Position numbers and translations under genes: made by a program. The notes beneath the pieces are model-generated. The model had not been told where the DNA came from. It ran no database searches and saw nothing but the letters and a program-made list of their open reading frames with translations. Shown piece by piece: positions 15,231-23,094 of a stretch of 44,734 nucleotides of DNA. Numbering within the stretch: position 1 is the stretch's first letter; each line of letters begins with the position of its first letter. The DNA is from Ruminococcus sp. GTDB taxonomy: Bacteria > Bacillota > Clostridia > Oscillospirales > Acutalibacteraceae. The stretch is from positions 1-44,734 of the forward strand of contig JAFLSM010000016.1 of the NCBI GenBank assembly GCA_022510955.1, given 5' to 3'.

Positions 15231-15430
15231 TTTAAAATCCTCCGATTTCATAATAAAAATCAGCGGGCAATTCTTCTACTATTTTTATACCAAAAATTCT
15301 ACTCAAATGATTTTACATTTGAATCTACTGTATTATGTAGGGGTATTTTTCTGCTTGCTGTTCACAGTAAATAACACGTTTTGTAACATCGCAGATGACC
15401 ACATAAAGATAGATTTTATCTATGATTCCC
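15231..15430. other. Right-end non-coding segment of the element
   Basis: No gene is seen. It contains TTATACCAAAA (15285-15295), which matches 103-113 at the left end, and a CAAATG/CATTTG inverted repeat around 15305-15322. These are plausible binding sites for integrase or excisionase. Confidence 0.4.
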
Positions 15431-15453
15431 TTCAAGTCCTTCTGCCCCTGCCA
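15431..15453 (+). repeat. Right attachment repeat (23 bp)
   Basis: A perfect copy of 33-55, the tRNA-Trp 3' end. It is followed at once by the native tRNA terminator. It marks the right boundary of the element and is presumably the chromosomal remnant of the original tRNA 3' end. Confidence 0.93.
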
Positions 15454-15458
15454 GTTTT

Positions 15459-15497
15459 AGTGTTCATAACGAATTTAAGTTATGAACACTCTTTTTC
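15459..15497 (+). terminator. Displaced native terminator of tRNA-Trp
   Basis: A perfect 12-bp stem AGTGTTCATAAC/GTTATGAACACT with an 8-nt loop, then CTTTTTCTTTTTT. It lies 6 bp after the right att copy, where a tRNA terminator would be in the uninterrupted chromosome. Confidence 0.85.
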
Positions 15498-15823
15498 TTT
15501 TTTACTTATTCTGCCTCTTTTAGTAAAAGCAACAGAAAGAGTCGATATCCTTGTTTATTGTATTCGTATGATACCAGAATTTGCTGCCATAGTCAGCGTA
15601 GTACAAGAAATCGAAAAACATATTCTTTTCGCCGTTTTCCTTTTTAGGAGCACGGCGTTTTGTTTTAACTACAATCTATTGAACTAAATCAAAATTCTTA
15701 CAGTTAATTATGGGCTCGTGAATGTCTTTGAATATTACCCAATTTTCTTTGGGGAAAATACTGCTTCTTATTTTTTAATTCAAGATTGCGATAAAAATAT
15801 GTGAGAACTTTAAACAAAATACT
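15498..15823. other. Intergenic region, no intact gene
   Basis: A further stem CGCCGT/ACGGCG (15630-15657) followed by TTTTGTTTT could terminate plus-strand transcription. An open minus-strand stretch of about 50 codons around 15530-15690 (containing FFDFLYYADYGSKFWYH) has no start signal and may be a gene fragment. Nothing else is supported. Confidence 0.4.
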
Positions 15824-16321
15824 TCATTTGTCTCCAATGATATCAAGCCTATGTATCACAAACTGCGCACAGATTCCGGTAAATGCTCCAGCGAGACAAC
15901 CGGATACCAATAGAAACGGAAAATAAACAAGAACGCTTGTGCCCAAAATCAACACTGCCACCAAAATTTGTCCGATATTATGCAGAACTGCGCCAAACAC
16001 ACTGCTAATCCAAATGTACTTTTCATCAATAACTCGTTTTAGTAAAAGCATCCCGGCAAGGCAGATAGCGCTTCCTGCAAGGCTATATAGAAACGCCATC
16101 ATATTGCCGCCAAAAATCGAGGCAAGCAGGAGCCGTACAAGAACAATCATAATTACTTCTCTTGCACGATAATGGTAGATTGCATAGACAGTTATGATAT
16201 TAGCCAGTCCCAATTTGACTCCGGGAAGAGGAAATGGATTTGGTATCTGCATTTCTACCACAAATATGATTAATGCAATGCCGGTGAGCATTGCAAGCTG
16301 GGTTAATTTCTTCACATTCAT
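15824..16321 (-). CDS. Gx transporter / HepI-like membrane protein
   Basis: A 165-aa integral membrane protein with about five hydrophobic segments and the family marks LPGVKLGLANIITVYAI and VLHNIGQILVAV. It belongs to the family labelled Gx transporter or heptaprenyl diphosphate synthase component I (PF07456), related to ECF-type substrate-binding membrane subunits. It lies 12 bp after the NusG-II protein gene and is third in an operon with ApbE, an arrangement common in clostridia with flavin-based electron transfer. A role in supplying a quinone precursor, flavin or other cofactor is inferred only. Confidence 0.85.
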   Translation of the reverse strand: MNVKKLTQLAMLTGIALIIFVVEMQIPNPFPLPGVKLGLANIITVYAIYHYRAREVIMIVLVRLLLASIFGGNMMAFLYSLAGSAICLAGMLLLKRVIDEKYIWISSVFGAVLHNIGQILVAVLILGTSVLVYFPFLLVSGCLAGAFTGICAQFVIHRLDIIGDK

Positions 16322-16333
16322 ACTAATGTTCCT

Positions 16334-16699
16334 TTACTTTGCGACGGCATCAATGCTTTCATCTGTATCTACAAATTGTATTATCAAGTGATTTGGAAGA
16401 CAGACAATAGGCAAAGTACCCGATTCCAACCATCCCATGCGTACGCAGGTATGATCCGGACAGTCTGCATCTAAAACACGGATTTTTCCGTTTTCAATCT
16501 GTACGGTATTGATTCTTCCGTCATATTCAATATCAATCGTCTGATCTTTCGTTGTAGAAAGGTCAAACTGATATAGAATAACACCATCCTGCACGATATT
16601 CACTTCTGTTCCGTGCTGGGGCAAAAGCACCCATATGATTCCGATGACGCCAATCAAAAAGATGGTGATACAAATTCCAATCAATAAATTCTTCTTCAT
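16334..16699 (-). CDS. NusG domain II-containing membrane-anchored protein
   Basis: A 121-aa protein with one N-terminal transmembrane helix (about 4-27) and a small extracytoplasmic beta domain of the NusG domain II type. The conserved cysteine motif DADCPDHTCVRMG (about 78-90) is followed by IVCLPNHLIIQF. It is not a transcription factor despite the family name. Genes of this type travel with Gx-family and ApbE genes. The cysteines may bind a redox cofactor, but this is inference. Confidence 0.85.
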   Translation of the reverse strand: MKKNLLIGICITIFLIGVIGIIWVLLPQHGTEVNIVQDGVILYQFDLSTTKDQTIDIEYDGRINTVQIENGKIRVLDADCPDHTCVRMGWLESGTLPIVCLPNHLIIQFVDTDESIDAVAK

Positions 16700-16776
16700 A
16701 ATCTTATAGTACTAACCTCTATACATTTATACATTACAATTATTGTCAAGCGAGAGTTGTCCATCACAATCAATTT

Positions 16777-17823
16777 TTAGTCACGGTATAACACTGTCAC
16801 TTTTTCATTTTGATAATTGCCGAGTGGGGAAAACACACCTTCCAATCCTTCTGTTATGCTAATCCCCTCCGATGTGATAAAAATAGCCTCAAAGTCATCG
16901 CTTTTTTTCCAAAACTCTGTGGCTCTATCCGGTCCCATTACAAAAAGTGCTGTGGACAAAGCATCACAAACGGCCCCATTGCTTCCGATAACTGTAACCG
17001 AAAGGAAGTCGTTATTTGCGGGATATCCGGTTGTTGGATCAATGATGTGATGATAGCGGACGCCATCTTGCTCAAAAAAGCGTTCATATCCGCCGGAAGT
17101 GATGACAGCTTTATCAACCACTTTTAACATTCCGGCATAACCTTCTCCCGAAGGGTCGGTAACAGCGACTTTCCATGCCTCTCCATTCGGTTTTGAGCCA
17201 ATAACATGAACATTTCCGCCAAGATTCAATACTGCATTTGTTACGCCGTTTTCCGATAGCAATTCAACAAGCCGATTGCCGGTATACCCTTTAGCCACAC
17301 TGCCGAGATCTATTTCCATGCCTGGTGCAAGCGTGACATTGTTATTTTCATCAACACTAACCGCTCTGTAATCTACCAACCGCAATAACTCTTCAAGCTC
17401 TGCTTCGGAGGGGATTCTATTTTCACCTGAAGTAAATCCCCATGCCTGTACCACAGGATAGATGGAAATGTCCAAAGCACCTTCCGAGCGTTCGCAAAGT
17501 GTCAGTGCCAATTTTAAAAGTTCATCTGTATCAGGACTTACTGCTCCGCCACTATTATGGTTTATATTATAAATATCGCTCTCTGTATCCGTTACTGAAA
17601 ACTTGCTCTCTAATTCATATATCAGATCTTCTGATTTTTCCAGAATATCTTCATTTCCATATACCGTAAGCTCCATCACTGTATCCATTGCATACACAGT
17701 GGAGGAATAGGGGTCTGTTGATGTGCGTTTGTTTTCAGAATTTTCACTTGAATTACTGCAACCGTTGAACATAAGCAAAACAAGGCAGATAGAAGCAATT
17801 AGACAAAAGATTCTATTAATCAA
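16777..17823 (-). CDS. apbE: FAD:protein FMN transferase (ApbE), lipoprotein
   Basis: A 348-aa enzyme that transfers FMN from FAD to a Thr of extracytoplasmic redox proteins. A lipoprotein signal ends at LLMFNGC (Cys22). The ApbE domain follows, with AMDTVMELTVYG, LGSVAKGY and NAVLNLGGNV, the metal and flavin motifs HHIIDPTTGYPA, and DALSTALFVMG. Length is normal and no key block is missing. Natural substrates in this window are RnfD and RnfG, which carry flavinylation motifs. It is first in an operon with the NusG-II and Gx proteins. A second, decayed apbE lies before rnfC. Confidence 0.93.
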   Translation of the reverse strand: MINRIFCLIASICLVLLMFNGCSNSSENSENKRTSTDPYSSTVYAMDTVMELTVYGNEDILEKSEDLIYELESKFSVTDTESDIYNINHNSGGAVSPDTDELLKLALTLCERSEGALDISIYPVVQAWGFTSGENRIPSEAELEELLRLVDYRAVSVDENNNVTLAPGMEIDLGSVAKGYTGNRLVELLSENGVTNAVLNLGGNVHVIGSKPNGEAWKVAVTDPSGEGYAGMLKVVDKAVITSGGYERFFEQDGVRYHHIIDPTTGYPANNDFLSVTVIGSNGAVCDALSTALFVMGPDRATEFWKKSDDFEAIFITSEGISITEGLEGVFSPLGNYQNEKVTVLYRD

Positions 17824-17942
17824 TTTTTCTTCCTCGTATTATATAAAAGTAGTATTTTTTAGAGTTCCTCTCCAAGAACTATGGGAAAATATATAGATAG
17901 TTAGTCTGTACTTTTATGATATCCATTGTACAGGAGGAAGAT

Positions 17943-18282
17943 TGAAGTTTCAAGTAAGAATTCAAATTTTTAATTTTATTTTCTTTCTAATGCCGATAAC
18001 AGTAATGACAGAGAAGTGAACAAGTATGGCGTCATCATTGAGGAATATAATGTACCAAAGTCAGATAGTAGCGATTATGACTACTATGCCCGTGTGTATA
18101 GCATTAATAATGAAAATACAAAAAACAATAAATATCTTGGCAACACCAAAGTTACCGAAAACTCCGTTTCTGATAAAATAGAAGTGTGGTATTGTAAAAA
18201 GCATATAATAGTGTTCGGTAATTTACGAATAAAATTAATTACATATGTCTCTTATCATCTCAATTATATTTTCTTTCAATAA
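17943..18282 (+). pseudogene. Probable decayed small secreted-protein gene
   Basis: A perfect AGGAGG precedes a TTG start at about 17943 that reads a hydrophobic, signal-like stretch (FQVRIQIFNFIFFLMPITV) and stops at about 18018. Another frame, open from 17974, then encodes a hydrophilic Tyr/Asn-rich segment (VNKYGVIIEEYNVPKSD, then DYDYYARVYSIN) up to 18280. The simplest reading is one secreted protein broken by a frameshift and truncated. No family is recognised. A fortuitous open frame is possible. Confidence 0.35.
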
Positions 18283-19150
18283 TCTTAATAAATTCTGTTA
18301 CAGCTTTTGAAGGCTTTTTGGAATATACAATACCGTAGGGAACTTCATATTCCCATTCCATAGGAAGCGTTATCAACGAGGGATGAATGTCTGACCAAAT
18401 ATCCAATGTCTCCATAAGGTAATTCATCTGCTCGCACTCATTGAAAATGGAAGTATCATAGAAATTAGGTGTATCCATAATTCTGAGTTTAGAATGATTT
18501 GTCAATATGTCGTCCCTCATTTGGTTCATTACGGGTGAATCGCCCCTTTTGATCATTATGAAAGTCTCTCCGTCTAAATCAGACCAGCAGAGGCTTTTTT
18601 TCTTTGCCAGATGATGTTTTCGAGGAACTGCAACCCGACAGGGAAGCTTGTCAATAATAAGTATATTATGTTGAGACCGCCATTCTATGGAATCACACGG
18701 CCCTACAAAACAATCAATCTTATGTCCGAGAGAAGATAGGACAGAATCTAATCCTGCAGGCTCATCATCAAAAGGAACAATGCTGATTTGAAACGGCAAA
18801 CTTCCGTCATCAATTTCTGACCATAAATTAATTAGTCTTTTACAAGGTCTCAGAATGGAAGTTCCTATCCGGATTGTGTTTTGTTCTGACTCTGCAATCT
18901 GTCTTGCTTTTTTAATAGCTTCGTCTGAAAATTCAATCAGTTGTTTTGCATCTTTATAAATAGAACGACCGGCGGCGGTTAGATGTGTTCCCTGATTGGT
19001 GCGCTCAATAAGTTTTGTGCCGATGATTTTTTCCAATTTATTCATTTGGTTCATAACGGAAGCAGGCGTGGTATATAATTGCTTTGCAGCTTTCAAAAAG
19101 CTCCCCTGATCTGCGACAGCAATAAATGTAATGAGTTCTCGGTTATACAT
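18260..19150 (-). CDS. LysR-family transcriptional regulator
   Basis: A 296-aa LysR regulator. The N-terminal winged helix (about 1-60) includes LITFIAVADQGSFLKAAKQL and a recognition helix TPASVMNQMNKLEK. The periplasmic-binding-like effector domain covers about 90-290. The ATG at 19150 has AAGGTG upstream, and the longer frame is unlikely. It is divergent from the MATE/oxidoreductase cluster, which it probably controls. ATCTTCTAA occurs twice in the shared intergenic region, 30 bp apart. The effector molecule is unknown. Confidence 0.9.
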   Translation of the reverse strand: MYNRELITFIAVADQGSFLKAAKQLYTTPASVMNQMNKLEKIIGTKLIERTNQGTHLTAAGRSIYKDAKQLIEFSDEAIKKARQIAESEQNTIRIGTSILRPCKRLINLWSEIDDGSLPFQISIVPFDDEPAGLDSVLSSLGHKIDCFVGPCDSIEWRSQHNILIIDKLPCRVAVPRKHHLAKKKSLCWSDLDGETFIMIKRGDSPVMNQMRDDILTNHSKLRIMDTPNFYDTSIFNECEQMNYLMETLDIWSDIHPSLITLPMEWEYEVPYGIVYSKKPSKAVTEFIKIIERKYN

Positions 19151-19170
19151 AGTTACACCTTCGTTTTTAG

Positions 19171-19209
19171 ATCTTCTAAAAGCCATTATAACATTTTGGT
19201 ATCTTCTAA
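19171..19209. promoter_or_regulatory. Repeated ATCTTCTAA in the LysR/MATE intergenic region
   Basis: The 9-mer occurs at 19171-19179 and 19201-19209, exactly 30 bp (three helical turns) apart, upstream of a TATAAT (19232-19237) that faces the MATE gene. This spacing is compatible with binding by a LysR tetramer, although LysR boxes are usually palindromic. Confidence 0.4.
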
Positions 19210-19284
19210 GTCAACGAATGTTTTGTTACAATATAATTAATAAAGTGAACTATAAAGGAGGTATCGTGATTGCAAGGTGAAAGA

Positions 19285-21312
19285 ATGAAAGGAAAATCAA
19301 TGGCAGAGGGAACACCATGGAAACACATTTTGAGATTTGCTTTTCCCGTACTTGCCGGATCACTTCTTCAGCAGTTATACAATACCGTTGACACTATCGT
19401 AGTAGGTAACTTTTCAGGGGAATCGGCTCTTTCAGCGGTTGGCACCACCGGAAGTTTCACCTTTCTTTTTCTGGCGCTTGCTACGGGTTTTTCCGCAGGT
19501 AATGGTGTCGTCATAGCACAATATTATGGAGCAGGGAATGAAAAACAGGTAAGAGCCAATGCATCAACGGGTATTCTGCTTATGCTTGGTATGGGACTTT
19601 TGGCTACCATAGTTGGATTTTTGGTGTTGCGCCCTGCTTATACATATCTGGTTGCTGTACCGAAGGACTTTTTGGAACTGACGCTTCAGTATTTTAAGAT
19701 TTATGCATTGGGCTTAGTCTTTCAGTTTGGCTATAACATTTTTTCATCTATTTTAAGAGCGGTGGGAGATAGCGCAGCTACTCTGTATTTCCTGCTGATT
19801 GCATCCGTAATAAATATTATTTTAGACTTACTTTTCGTTGCAGGTTTGCATTGGGGAGTGGTTGGAGCAGCCTTAGCGACAGATATTGCTCAGGCAGTCT
19901 CTTTTGTTGCGGCATACATTTATATGACACGCAAATATCCCATATTTAAATTTAAACTAAAAGATTTTACATGGAATTTCGGTTTGGCAAAAAAGACAGT
20001 AACAACAGGATTTCCGATTGCGTTACAGTTGATAGTTGTGTCTTTCGGTCTTACTTTTATCCAGAGAGCAGTCAACGGATTCGGTCAGGCAATGACCGCG
20101 GCTTTCACCGTGGGGCAGAGAATAGAAATGTATATGAACTTACCGTGTACTGCTTTGCAGACTACACTTGCTACCTATACAGGACAAAACATTGGTGCAG
20201 GGAAGATAGCCAGAGTTAAAAAGGGAGCAAATCAGGCAATTTTCATGTCCGCTCTGTTTACCATTTGTGTTTCAGCTATTGTGTGGCTTTTGGCAGGAAA
20301 TATCACTGGTGCGTTTGGACTGGGTAATCAGGCTGCAATTTATTGCGATTCATATATTAAGGCGATTGCTCTGATTAATATTATCTTAGCCCTTTATATT
20401 CCGTTGTTTGGTGTATTTCAGGGCGCAAAGCACGGCGGAGCAGCAACAGTTGTTGCAACCGGAGCACTTTCCATGAGGGTGGTTGTCACATATTTATTCA
20501 GATACAGTATTTTGTTTGGGCACACAATTATTTGGTGGAACGGTATGTTTGGATTTGGTGTAGGATTTCTAATTACATGGACTTATTATCTGAGCAACCG
20601 ATGGCAGAAAAACTCTGCTATTGAAAAACAAATTATAAATAAAGAATCTATTAAGGAGGAAATTATAATGAAGAAAACAATTTTAGTAGTAGGAGCAGGT
20701 AAAGGTCTTGGAAACGGAGTGGCTGAAAAATTTGGCAGCAATGACTTCCGTGTGATCCTAATGGCAAGAAACGAGGAGCATCTGAATGAGTATGCGGCTG
20801 ATTTTGAAGCAAAGGGCATCGAGGTGTATACTCAGGCTGCAGATATATCGGATTTCGATGCTTTTACAGATACATTCCGTGAAGTCGTTAAGAACTATGG
20901 TACACCGGATGTGCTGTTCTACAATGTGGGAATTACAGTTGCTGATGAAGAAGTAACGATTTCCACACAGACACTCATTGAACGTTATGCAGTGGATGTT
21001 GCGGGTGCGTACAACTGCATTAAGTTGGTAGATACAAAAGAATTTGCTGCGAAGAAAGGTGCGATCCTTGTGACCGGTGGTGGTCTTGCTCTTCAACCCT
21101 ATGCGGGTTATCTACCTCTTTCTATGGATAAGGCAGCGCTCCGAGCAATGGTTCAAGCACTTGCTCCAGTCCTAAAAGAAAAAGGTATCTATATCGGAAC
21201 TGTGCAGGTAACAGGAACAATCGGTTCTAATGACTTCTATGCACCGAAGACGATTGCAGAGGAATTCTGGAAACTGTATACAGAGCAGGAAACTTCCGAA
21301 ATTGTTCACTAA
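19285..21312 (+). CDS. MATE-family transporter fused in frame to an SDR-like protein
   Basis: One open frame of 675 codons. The first 461 residues form a complete 12-segment MATE drug/Na+ antiporter (MAEGTPWKHILRFAFPVLAG, LLQQLYNTVDTIVVGNFSG, and a second half beginning near LAKKTVTTGFPIALQL). It has no stop and continues through IEKQIINKESIKEEII into an SDR-like Rossmann protein. The DNA at the joint still contains AAGGAGG and an ATG (20668), so the SDR part may also be made alone. The start at 19285 follows AAGGTG, but a TTG at 19270 has a stronger AAAGGAGG. Whether a true fusion protein or loss of a stop codon with separate products is present cannot be told from the sequence. Confidence 0.82.
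   Translation: MKGKSMAEGTPWKHILRFAFPVLAGSLLQQLYNTVDTIVVGNFSGESALSAVGTTGSFTFLFLALATGFSAGNGVVIAQYYGAGNEKQVRANASTGILLMLGMGLLATIVGFLVLRPAYTYLVAVPKDFLELTLQYFKIYALGLVFQFGYNIFSSILRAVGDSAATLYFLLIASVINIILDLLFVAGLHWGVVGAALATDIAQAVSFVAAYIYMTRKYPIFKFKLKDFTWNFGLAKKTVTTGFPIALQLIVVSFGLTFIQRAVNGFGQAMTAAFTVGQRIEMYMNLPCTALQTTLATYTGQNIGAGKIARVKKGANQAIFMSALFTICVSAIVWLLAGNITGAFGLGNQAAIYCDSYIKAIALINIILALYIPLFGVFQGAKHGGAATVVATGALSMRVVVTYLFRYSILFGHTIIWWNGMFGFGVGFLITWTYYLSNRWQKNSAIEKQIINKESIKEEIIMKKTILVVGAGKGLGNGVAEKFGSNDFRVILMARNEEHLNEYAADFEAKGIEVYTQAADISDFDAFTDTFREVVKNYGTPDVLFYNVGITVADEEVTISTQTLIERYAVDVAGAYNCIKLVDTKEFAAKKGAILVTGGGLALQPYAGYLPLSMDKAALRAMVQALAPVLKEKGIYIGTVQVTGTIGSNDFYAPKTIAEEFWKLYTEQETSEIVH
20668..21312 (+). 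CDS. SDR-like Rossmann protein, internal start in the fusion frame
   Basis: A 214-aa product if translation restarts at the ATG preceded by AAGGAGG. The NAD(P)-binding glycine motif GAGKGLGNGVAEKF (about 9-22) and DISDFDAF and NVGITV segments are present. The catalytic Ser and Tyr expected in TGGGLAL and at YxxxK are absent. LSMDK stands where YxxxK should be. This matches a subset of SDR proteins with altered active sites, so ordinary dehydrogenase activity is doubtful. It overlaps fully with the fused frame. Confidence 0.65.
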   Translation: MKKTILVVGAGKGLGNGVAEKFGSNDFRVILMARNEEHLNEYAADFEAKGIEVYTQAADISDFDAFTDTFREVVKNYGTPDVLFYNVGITVADEEVTISTQTLIERYAVDVAGAYNCIKLVDTKEFAAKKGAILVTGGGLALQPYAGYLPLSMDKAALRAMVQALAPVLKEKGIYIGTVQVTGTIGSNDFYAPKTIAEEFWKLYTEQETSEIVH

Positions 21313-21326
21313 ATGATGTTTGTTCG

Positions 21327-21356
21327 CCGAAGCTGTCTGTCCGCAGACAGCTTCGG
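21327..21356 (+). other. Intercistronic hairpin
   Basis: A perfect 13-bp stem CCGAAGCTGTCTG/CAGACAGCTTCGG with a 4-nt loop, not followed by a T run. It lies between the SDR part and the flavodoxin-like gene and may act in mRNA processing or stability, or as a weak terminator. Confidence 0.6.
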
Positions 21357-21393
21357 TGTAATTATAAAATGTAGATTTACAGGAGTAAAATAA

Positions 21394-21903
21394 ATGAATA
21401 AAAAAATAATTGTTTTAAACGGCGCTGCCAGAAAGAACGGTAATACTGCCAAGCTTGTGGAGGCTTTTGTAGACGGAGCAGAGTCTGTGGGGAATCAGGT
21501 AAAGACCTTTTATCTTGATGGAATGGAAATCCATAGCTGCAAAGGATGCTTGCATGCAGGAAGAGATTCCAAAAGTCCATGCACTCAAAAGGATGATATG
21601 GAACAAATCTATGCTGAATTTGAAGATGCTGATGTGGTCGTGTTTGCTTCTCCTTTGTATTTCTGGACAATAACGGGTACATTAAAAACCGTAGCCGACA
21701 GATTGTACGCGGAACTTGAATGTTTGGGATATGGCAGATTTACGAAAAAGAGTGTATTGCTTATGACCGCAGATGGCGGTGATTATTCTCAGGCAGTAAC
21801 ATGGTATCGTACTTATGAGAGAAATCTCGGGTGGAAGAATTTGGGTGAAGTGTTGGGAAAAGGAAAGACCAAAGAAGCCTATCAGCTCGGAGCTTTTATT
21901 TGA
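21394..21903 (+). CDS. Flavodoxin-like NAD(P)H reductase / iron-sulfur flavoprotein type
   Basis: A 169-aa protein with the FMN phosphate loop NGAARKNGNTAKL (about 9-21), then a Cys-rich segment HSCKGCLHAGRDSKSPC (about 49-65) like that of iron-sulfur flavoproteins, and ASPLYFWTITGTLKT around FMN. It would reduce small molecules or quinones with FMN. Only three Cys in the segment are evident, so an actual iron-sulfur cluster is uncertain. The gene is last but one in the cluster and its stop overlaps the next frame. The ATG follows AGGAG. Confidence 0.85.
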   Translation: MNKKIIVLNGAARKNGNTAKLVEAFVDGAESVGNQVKTFYLDGMEIHSCKGCLHAGRDSKSPCTQKDDMEQIYAEFEDADVVVFASPLYFWTITGTLKTVADRLYAELECLGYGRFTKKSVLLMTADGGDYSQAVTWYRTYERNLGWKNLGEVLGKGKTKEAYQLGAFI

Positions 21904-21926
21904 TTGTAGGAAAGGAGCTAAGAACA

Positions 21927-22724
21927 GTGGAGTATGTTACTTTGAATAATGGAGTGGAAATGCCGATTTTAGGTTATGGCACATATCAAACACCTTCACG
22001 AATTACCGAACAGTGTGTTGCAGATGCGCTTCGTGTTGGCTATCGTTCGATTGATACTGCACAGTGCTATGGAAACGAGCACGAAGTCGGTCTTGCCTGT
22101 CGGAAATCAGGGATTCCACGCTCTGAACTATTTATTACAACAAAACTGTGGGCCTGCCACGGCTATCAAGATACTCTGCGTTCTATTGACAGTTCTTTGA
22201 AAAGAATCGGACTTGAATATATTGACCTGCTTTTGATTCATGAACCTACTGGCAATGTGCATGAAATCTACCGTGCTATGGAAACCGCATATAAAGACGG
22301 GAAGTTAAGGGCAATCGGCATTTCTAATTTTTTGGAAGAACGGTATCTTGATTTGATAAATCACTGCAAAGTTATTCCTGCTGTAAATCAGGTTGAAACC
22401 CATGTTTTCCGACAGCAGAAAAAACTCAGACAGTTAGAGTGTCAAATTGGAACGAAGCACGAAAGCTGGTCGCCTCTTGCCTGCGGTCAAAACGACATCT
22501 TCAAAAATCGCACTCTTTTAGATATTGCAGGGAATCACGGAAAAACAGTGGCTCAAATTGCCCTGCGTTTCTTATTACAGCAAGGGATTGTGGTTATCCC
22601 AAAGTCCACACATATAGATCGAATAAAAGAAAACTTTGTAACTTTGGATTTTGATTTGGAACCCGATGAAATGCGGGAAATCGAACAGCTTGAAATTGGC
22701 AAAAGTCTGTTTGGTTGGTGGTAA
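21927..22724 (+). CDS. Aldo/keto reductase
   Basis: A 265-aa NADPH-dependent aldo/keto reductase. The catalytic tetrad is intact: Asp43 and Tyr48 in DTAQCYGNE, Lys73 in TTKLW and His105 in LLIHEP. The NADP-binding end VVIPKSTHIDRIKEN is present. The segment normally reading AYSPL is WSPLACGQ here, slightly atypical. The GTG at 21927 with GGAG upstream is preferred to the earlier TTG at 21900, which overlaps the flavoprotein gene by 4 bp. It probably reduces a carbonyl compound in the same pathway as its neighbours. Confidence 0.9.
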   Translation: MEYVTLNNGVEMPILGYGTYQTPSRITEQCVADALRVGYRSIDTAQCYGNEHEVGLACRKSGIPRSELFITTKLWACHGYQDTLRSIDSSLKRIGLEYIDLLLIHEPTGNVHEIYRAMETAYKDGKLRAIGISNFLEERYLDLINHCKVIPAVNQVETHVFRQQKKLRQLECQIGTKHESWSPLACGQNDIFKNRTLLDIAGNHGKTVAQIALRFLLQQGIVVIPKSTHIDRIKENFVTLDFDLEPDEMREIEQLEIGKSLFGWW

Positions 22725-22824
22725 AGCACTCAGATGAGTTTCATAGATAACGAGAATGAAGATATTAGTATAAATATATACACGAATATGCTCATGTTTT
22801 ATTAATTAGTATTTAATGAAAGTC

Positions 22825-22862
22825 AAAACGGCTTGAAACTGCGGTTTCAAGCCGTTTTTTAT
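22825..22862 (+). terminator. Terminator after the oxidoreductase cluster
   Basis: A perfect 15-bp stem AAAACGGCTTGAAAC/GTTTCAAGCCGTTTT with loop TGCG, ending in a T run. Confidence 0.92.
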
Positions 22863-23008
22863 CATATGCATATGTATGGAGTACGGTTTATAAAATTATG
22901 TTATTTTCCTCATTCCAATTTTCTGTCATTAAAAAGCATATAAATATCATATAAAATATAAAAGGAAATAATTTTTAGTATAAAAATAAAATAATATTAT
23001 AAAAAAAC

Positions 23009-23037
23009 TTGTTATTTTTCGACAGATGTTATATAAT
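23009..23037 (+). promoter_or_regulatory. Promoter of the hydrogenase operon
   Basis: TTGTTA (23009-23014), a 17-bp spacer and TATAAT (23032-23037), about 55 bp before the NuoE-like gene. The surrounding 22862-23095 is AT-rich and otherwise empty. Confidence 0.65.
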
Positions 23038-23094
23038 AAAGTAAATTCGTAGAATAAACTTCGTTTTACTTTTTTTAATAAGGAGGAACATAAG

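Noticed and set aside
15307..15687. 126-codon hydrophobic frame on the plus strand across the right att site
   Set aside because: It runs through the att repeat and the displaced tRNA terminator and has no ribosome site. It is a chance frame.
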